Assembly: GCA_021151805.1 (NCBI GenBank)
Contig: JAGKWN010000032.1
Coordinates: 1-38,602 of the forward strand
DNA length: 38,602 nt
From: Cytophagaceae bacterium
Lineage (GTDB): Bacteria; Bacteroidota; Bacteroidia; Cytophagales; Cytophagaceae
Reading direction: 5' to 3'
The first letter of the stretch is position 1; each line of letters opens with the position of its first letter. Shown here piece by piece: positions 34,532 to 38,602 of the stretch. A program made the translations under genes and the position numbers. Below the pieces are notes generated by a model, which saw nothing but the letters and a program-made list of their open reading frames with translations, was not told where the DNA came from and searched no databases.

Positions 34532-34575
34532 GCATTTGTATAGCCCACGGTTTAAACCGTGGGCTATACAAATGC
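34532..34575. repeat. Perfect 44-bp palindrome
   Basis: All 22 base pairs of each half match: GCATTTGTATAGCCCACGG, then TTTAAA at the centre, then the mirror complement. Core CCCACGG/CCGTGGG is shared with the hairpin at 26435-26455. It lies 48 bases past the stop of the OmpA-family gene (34624), so it might also form a 3' hairpin in that transcript. Confidence 0.85.
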
Positions 34576-34623
34576 AATCAGTTGAGAGTGTTTGGCAAAA
34601 AAAGGATTGGCTTCCACAAAAAA

Positions 34624-36567
34624 TTACTCAATAATAATCTCTACCCGTCTGTTTTTGGCTCTGCCAGCTTCCGTATCGTTAGAAGCAATAGGCTTTTGGG
34701 AACCAAAAGAAGCTACCCGTATGCGGGCAGGAGAAATTCCTTTTGAGGTTAAATATTCTTTAACTGCAAGGGCACGCTTTTCAGACAATTTCTCATTTAA
34801 TTTTTCAGGTCCGGAGCCATCAGCATGCCCGTTTATTGTAATTTTCGCCTGAGAGTCTTTTTCCAGATTGGCAATTAAATTCCTTAGTTCGTTTTTAGAT
34901 GCTGGTCCAAGGTCTGAGCTGTTGGAGCCAAAATAAATAACCTGTTGAACGGATGTACGCTTTGTAATAACAGAATCCTTTACAACAGTGACAGTACTAT
35001 CGGTAATGGGCTGCTTTTGCGCTACAATCACCGTACAGGTATATGCAATGCTTTTGTTTTTTTCCTCTTCCAGTTCTATCGGCAGATTGTCTGCAAACAA
35101 CGTATCTGCAGCATCTGTTACCACAACGTGATAAATGTTATCAGATAAACAATTGACATGAAAGCTGCCGTCTGCAGAGGCACTTACTGTCTGCATGGTT
35201 GCATTTTTTGATGCGGTTTCCGCAGGGATCATTGTTATGGTATAACCTGTCGCGTCAATCGGTTTTTTGTTTACATCAACCAATAGCCCATCTACACGCA
35301 CCTGCTCAACGGTAAGCACTTCATAGATATCTTTCTCCCCATATCCGCCTGTTCTGTAGGAAGACATGAATGCACGGCTTGTTTGGGAAGAAAGACAAAA
35401 ATACAGATCATCGTCTGGTGTGTTTACCGGATACCCCAGGTTCACAGGTTTAGTCCATTTACCAGTTGCAGAATCAAGCGTAGATCTGAACACATCATAT
35501 CCACCCATACTGGTATGCCCGCGTGAACTGAAATACATAGTCCTCCCGTCTGCTGTAATGTATGGCGCATCTTCATCTTCATCGGTATTGATTACAGATG
35601 GCAACAGCTGCGGTTTGCTCCATGCACCAGTCGAGTCTTTGGTGATATAGCAAATATCCAGATCTCCATTTTTCTTTAAATGATTAGAAGCAAAATATAC
35701 GGTCTTACCATCTTTTGTCATGAATGCATCGGCCTCAAAGTCTACTGAATTGATTTCTTCAAAAGATACGGGTGTTTGCCAGTTACCATTCACTTTTTCT
35801 GTCAGATAAATATCACCATCATGCAGATAACTGTATATATAGAGCTTGGTATCGTTATCAAATAACTGGATGGAAGCATCATGGCCGGTTGTATTTAAAT
35901 GAAACGATTCAGGTTTGCTCCATTCACCTTTTGCATTACGGAATGTAAAAAATATATCTTCAAAAGGTTCTCCGTCATATTCTTCTTTAGCCTTCGCATC
36001 AGTCACTCTTCTTGAAGTGAACAGAATGAATGTATCTGTAGCAGAAGTAATCGGACTATGATCTGAAAAGCTTGAATTTACTATGGGACCAAGATTCCGC
36101 ACATAATTATTGGAAGGGTTGGCAACAAAATCGCGTGCACAGGTAGCCTGGTATATGTAACGCTGTACTTCTTTATGCTGAATGCTGGTAGCAGGTATTT
36201 TCGACAAAAATGAAGTATAAAAGCGAATTGCTTCGTCAAACTTAAAATTCAAATGATTCGCCCTGCCCAACCAGTAATACAGATACTTGTCGTAAAGAGA
36301 ATCAGTCTGGTAAACTTTTTCAAAATTTACCAGTGCCTGCTCTTTTGAATATCTGTATAGATTACAGACACCAGCTCTGTATAATACTTTGGTGTTGTTA
36401 GGTTCTGATTTAAGAATCTGTTCGTAAAATGCATAAGCATTTTTATATTGCCCTTTTTTGTAGCATTGATTCCCCTTTCTTAAAAACAGTTTATTGTTTT
36501 GAGAAAAACCAATACTGATGGATACTACAAATAGAAATATTGTAAAAATCAGTCCTCTCACATGCAT
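34624..36567 (-). CDS. TPR/PD40/OmpA outer-membrane protein (second of tandem pair)
   Basis: A 647-residue protein with signal peptide (1-22, ending GFSQ). Domains in order: TPR helices (about 24-140), a PD40/WD40-like beta-propeller (about 160-425) with repeated FTSR, YFASN and YFSSRG strand motifs, a carboxypeptidase-regulatory-like beta domain (about 428-505), and an OmpA C-terminal domain (about 535-647) with YFGSNSSDL, INGHADGSG and the LSEKRALAV helix followed by NRRVEI, expected to hold peptidoglycan. The four-domain order matches PorE, an outer-membrane T9SS component. It follows the paralogue at 36580 by 12 bases. Whether either copy is the real PorE cannot be told here, because such proteins are abundant in Bacteroidetes. 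Confidence 0.85.
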   Translation of the reverse strand: MHVRGLIFTIFLFVVSISIGFSQNNKLFLRKGNQCYKKGQYKNAYAFYEQILKSEPNNTKVLYRAGVCNLYRYSKEQALVNFEKVYQTDSLYDKYLYYWLGRANHLNFKFDEAIRFYTSFLSKIPATSIQHKEVQRYIYQATCARDFVANPSNNYVRNLGPIVNSSFSDHSPITSATDTFILFTSRRVTDAKAKEEYDGEPFEDIFFTFRNAKGEWSKPESFHLNTTGHDASIQLFDNDTKLYIYSYLHDGDIYLTEKVNGNWQTPVSFEEINSVDFEADAFMTKDGKTVYFASNHLKKNGDLDICYITKDSTGAWSKPQLLPSVINTDEDEDAPYITADGRTMYFSSRGHTSMGGYDVFRSTLDSATGKWTKPVNLGYPVNTPDDDLYFCLSSQTSRAFMSSYRTGGYGEKDIYEVLTVEQVRVDGLLVDVNKKPIDATGYTITMIPAETASKNATMQTVSASADGSFHVNCLSDNIYHVVVTDAADTLFADNLPIELEEEKNKSIAYTCTVIVAQKQPITDSTVTVVKDSVITKRTSVQQVIYFGSNSSDLGPASKNELRNLIANLEKDSQAKITINGHADGSGPEKLNEKLSEKRALAVKEYLTSKGISPARIRVASFGSQKPIASNDTEAGRAKNRRVEIIIE

Positions 36568-36579
36568 CCGTATTGATGA

Positions 36580-38595
36580 TTAACGTTTGATGATTTTAAA
36601 TTCCGTTCTTCTGTTCAATTCCCTTCCTTCTTCTTCATCATCGTTGGTAGCAAGAGGTCTTGACTCGCCATACCCCTCGTAAGTCAGACGATCTCTGGAT
36701 ATACCATTTGCCACCAGCCAGTTCACCACTGCCTGTGCACGTTTTCTGGACAGCACTTCATTGTAGCTATCTGAACCTTTGCTATCGGTATGTCCTGAAA
36801 TTTCAATCTTCATGGAAGGATTCGCTTTCAGTAACGCCAATAAATTATTCAATTCTTTTGTTGATGCCGATTTCAACGTAGCCTTATCGAAATCAAAATA
36901 AATATTTCTTAATACATAGATATTGCCAACTTCCAGTTTTTTCAGCACCAGGTTCTGGGTAATCTCCTGTTTGTTTGCGGCCATTGCCGGCGCAGAGAAT
37001 GTTTTGTTGACAAAGCCGTACCCATCTTTCTCCGCGGATAACGTATAATTGCTTGCAGCAGCATCTTTGACTACAAAGGAATACATACCGTCTGGCCCGA
37101 CTTTAAATTCAGACACCAACTCTCCATTTGCATTGGTAAGCTGTACGGGAGCCTGAATGGGCGTGCCTGTAACAGCATCTTTTAAAACACCTTTAATGGT
37201 TACCGGTACTACAGCAGCTGTTGTGGTTGTAGCGACGGGCACTACGGGGGTAGGTGCAATTTCCGGCACGTCTAAATTCATCGCCTGCATTTTTTCAATC
37301 AAGGCATCTCTATCCTCTCTCGGCGGCATGGTGATCATATAAATATCTTTTTCGCCTACGCCTTCATCTTTTGAAGATGCATAATAACCATGAGAACCAT
37401 CACCCGACAATACGAAGTAAATATCATTATCAGCAGAGTTGATCGGATACCCCATGTTAATCGGTTCTATCCACTGATTTCTTGTTGAGTCAAAAACTGT
37501 TTTAAAAATATCATAGCCCCCCATCCCTTTGTGCGCTCTGGAGGAGAAGTATAATGTTACCCCATCAAAATCCATAAACGGACCTTCATCATCTTCCGGT
37601 GTATTGATCACATCGCCCAGGTTTGTTGGTTTACCCCAGAATCCTTTATCATTCATCTTTACCATGTACAGATCAAGACCGCCGTAACCGCCTTCTCTGT
37701 TACTGGCGAAAAACAATGTTGTACCATCCGGCGAAACGGCCGCAGCATTCTCATAATAGGAACGGCTGTTTACCGATCCTTCTATCGGCAGCGGTTTTGA
37801 CCAGGATCCGTCTGCACGCTGCTTGCAATAATAGATATCCCCTGCACCATCATCTTTATAAATGAACAATTCTGAACCATCTGCAGAAAGTGCGATACTT
37901 GCATCATGCCCATCGGTATTGATGTTTGTACCTATATTCTGTGGAGCACCCCATTGTCCGTTTACCTTTTTGCAAATGTAAATATCTTCATAATACTGAC
38001 CGGTTTCGTCAAGCAAACCACCAGTACTGCCGGGTCTTCTGGATGTAAAGATCATTACCTTTTCATCTGCAGAAATAACAGGTGCAAAATCCGGATAAGT
38101 GGAATTCACAATTTTACTTACCGAAGTAATCTGCACATCAACCGGATTAGCAACGAATTCTTTACCATTCTGGCATTCGTATAATCTGCGGTCTACTTTA
38201 CTTATATATTGGCTTCCAGGTTCAAGGGTAGCTTTGAATTTCGAGTAAAAATCAATGGCCTGATCAAACTTCAGGTTCTCCTGATAGGCCACTCCCAGGT
38301 TAAATAAAATATCCTGATCTACTTTAGGATCTAATTTATAAGCTTGTTCAAAGTAAGACAGGCATTTGTGAGGATAATCCGAACGTAAATACTGTATACC
38401 TATTTTGTTATTTAAGCTGGCATTCGAAGGATTTAATTTATAGGCTTGTAAATATAAATTCAAAGCTGTTTTATTGTCGCCGTTTTCCTGAGCTGCATCA
38501 CCATCCTTAATAAATCTTTTCTCATTTTGCGCAACTGAAAAAAAGTTTATAAAACAGATCAGATATCCTAAAAATAAAATTTTAGAAAAAAGCAT
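36580..38595 (-). CDS. TPR/PD40/OmpA outer-membrane protein (first of tandem pair)
   Basis: A 671-residue paralogue of the downstream gene product. Signal peptide (about 1-22, ending SVAQ; no lipobox). TPR helices (about 25-130), PD40 propeller (about 160-425, motifs IFTSRRPG, FFASNREGGYGG and YFSSRAHKGMGG), a Pro/Val/Thr-rich hinge (about 445-465), a carboxypeptidase-regulatory-like domain (about 465-548), and an OmpA domain (about 560-671: YFDFDKATL, ISGHTDSKGS, LSRKRAQAV, NRRTEF) with the conserved Asp and Arg for peptidoglycan diaminopimelate. Length and layout are close to PorE of the type IX system. It is the first gene of the pair; the ATG is only 7 bases from the window end, so its promoter is not seen. 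Confidence 0.87.
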   Translation of the reverse strand: MLFSKILFLGYLICFINFFSVAQNEKRFIKDGDAAQENGDNKTALNLYLQAYKLNPSNASLNNKIGIQYLRSDYPHKCLSYFEQAYKLDPKVDQDILFNLGVAYQENLKFDQAIDFYSKFKATLEPGSQYISKVDRRLYECQNGKEFVANPVDVQITSVSKIVNSTYPDFAPVISADEKVMIFTSRRPGSTGGLLDETGQYYEDIYICKKVNGQWGAPQNIGTNINTDGHDASIALSADGSELFIYKDDGAGDIYYCKQRADGSWSKPLPIEGSVNSRSYYENAAAVSPDGTTLFFASNREGGYGGLDLYMVKMNDKGFWGKPTNLGDVINTPEDDEGPFMDFDGVTLYFSSRAHKGMGGYDIFKTVFDSTRNQWIEPINMGYPINSADNDIYFVLSGDGSHGYYASSKDEGVGEKDIYMITMPPREDRDALIEKMQAMNLDVPEIAPTPVVPVATTTTAAVVPVTIKGVLKDAVTGTPIQAPVQLTNANGELVSEFKVGPDGMYSFVVKDAAASNYTLSAEKDGYGFVNKTFSAPAMAANKQEITQNLVLKKLEVGNIYVLRNIYFDFDKATLKSASTKELNNLLALLKANPSMKIEISGHTDSKGSDSYNEVLSRKRAQAVVNWLVANGISRDRLTYEGYGESRPLATNDDEEEGRELNRRTEFKIIKR

Positions 38596-38602
38596 TTTAT
38601 AA

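Noticed and set aside
34271..34543. Open reading frame of 90 codons on the + strand
   Set aside because: It runs straight through several copies of the hairpin repeats, has no recognisable domain, and its length follows from the repeats lacking stops.

Overview
This window is chromosomal DNA of a low-GC member of the Bacteroidetes. The sequence shows two proteins with C-terminal type IX secretion (T9SS) sorting domains, a PorT-family T9SS protein, OmpA/PD40/TPR outer-membrane proteins, a DUF2851 protein, and repeated use of the TAnnTTTG promoter -7 box instead of the E. coli type. The overall flavour is closest to a Cytophaga hutchinsonii-like bacterium. That species guess comes from memory of the gene families, not from a search.

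Layout. Positions 1-1514 hold hairpin repeats, a small four-helix membrane protein and G-rich arrays with an 11-bp period. Positions 1515-5630 carry plsC, then a lipoprotein formylglycine-generating enzyme divergent from its likely client, a secreted sulfatase whose reading frame is broken at an A7 run. Positions 5715-9918 carry two uncharacterised envelope proteins and trhO. Positions 10117-15449 form a cell-surface glycan cluster: a NeuD/PglD-like acyltransferase, a GT-C-like membrane protein, a GT-D glycosyltransferase, a polytopic polymerase-like protein, and a DUF2851 gene.

Positions 15533-27882 are mostly housekeeping: an AI-2E-family permease, pyrF, lolA, ftsK, pyrD, xerD, aroQ, a SerC-like aminotransferase, trmN, rnhA and a saccharopine reductase-like gene. 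ftsK-lolA-pyrF and rnhA-trmN look like operons, as does aroQ with the aminotransferase gene.

Positions 28125-38595 concern secretion and the envelope. There are two paralogous secreted proteins with a near-identical C-terminal module and different centres, two T9SS cargo proteins, porT with ubiE, and a tandem pair of TPR/PD40/OmpA proteins whose domain order resembles the T9SS accessory protein PorE.

The most unusual material lies between genes. Four intergenic gaps are spanned by degenerate short tandem repeats arranged as inverted arms. In three of them (upstream of trhO, ftsK and aroQ) the units are 7 bp long and one arm ends just upstream of a TAnnTTTG box. Four G-rich arrays with an 11-bp period occur in two gaps. 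Five genes have a -7-like box only 4-5 bases from their ATG, which predicts leaderless mRNAs. There is also a perfect 44-bp palindrome and a mosaic of small REP-like hairpins. No tRNA, rRNA, CRISPR array, intact insertion sequence or prophage was recognised.
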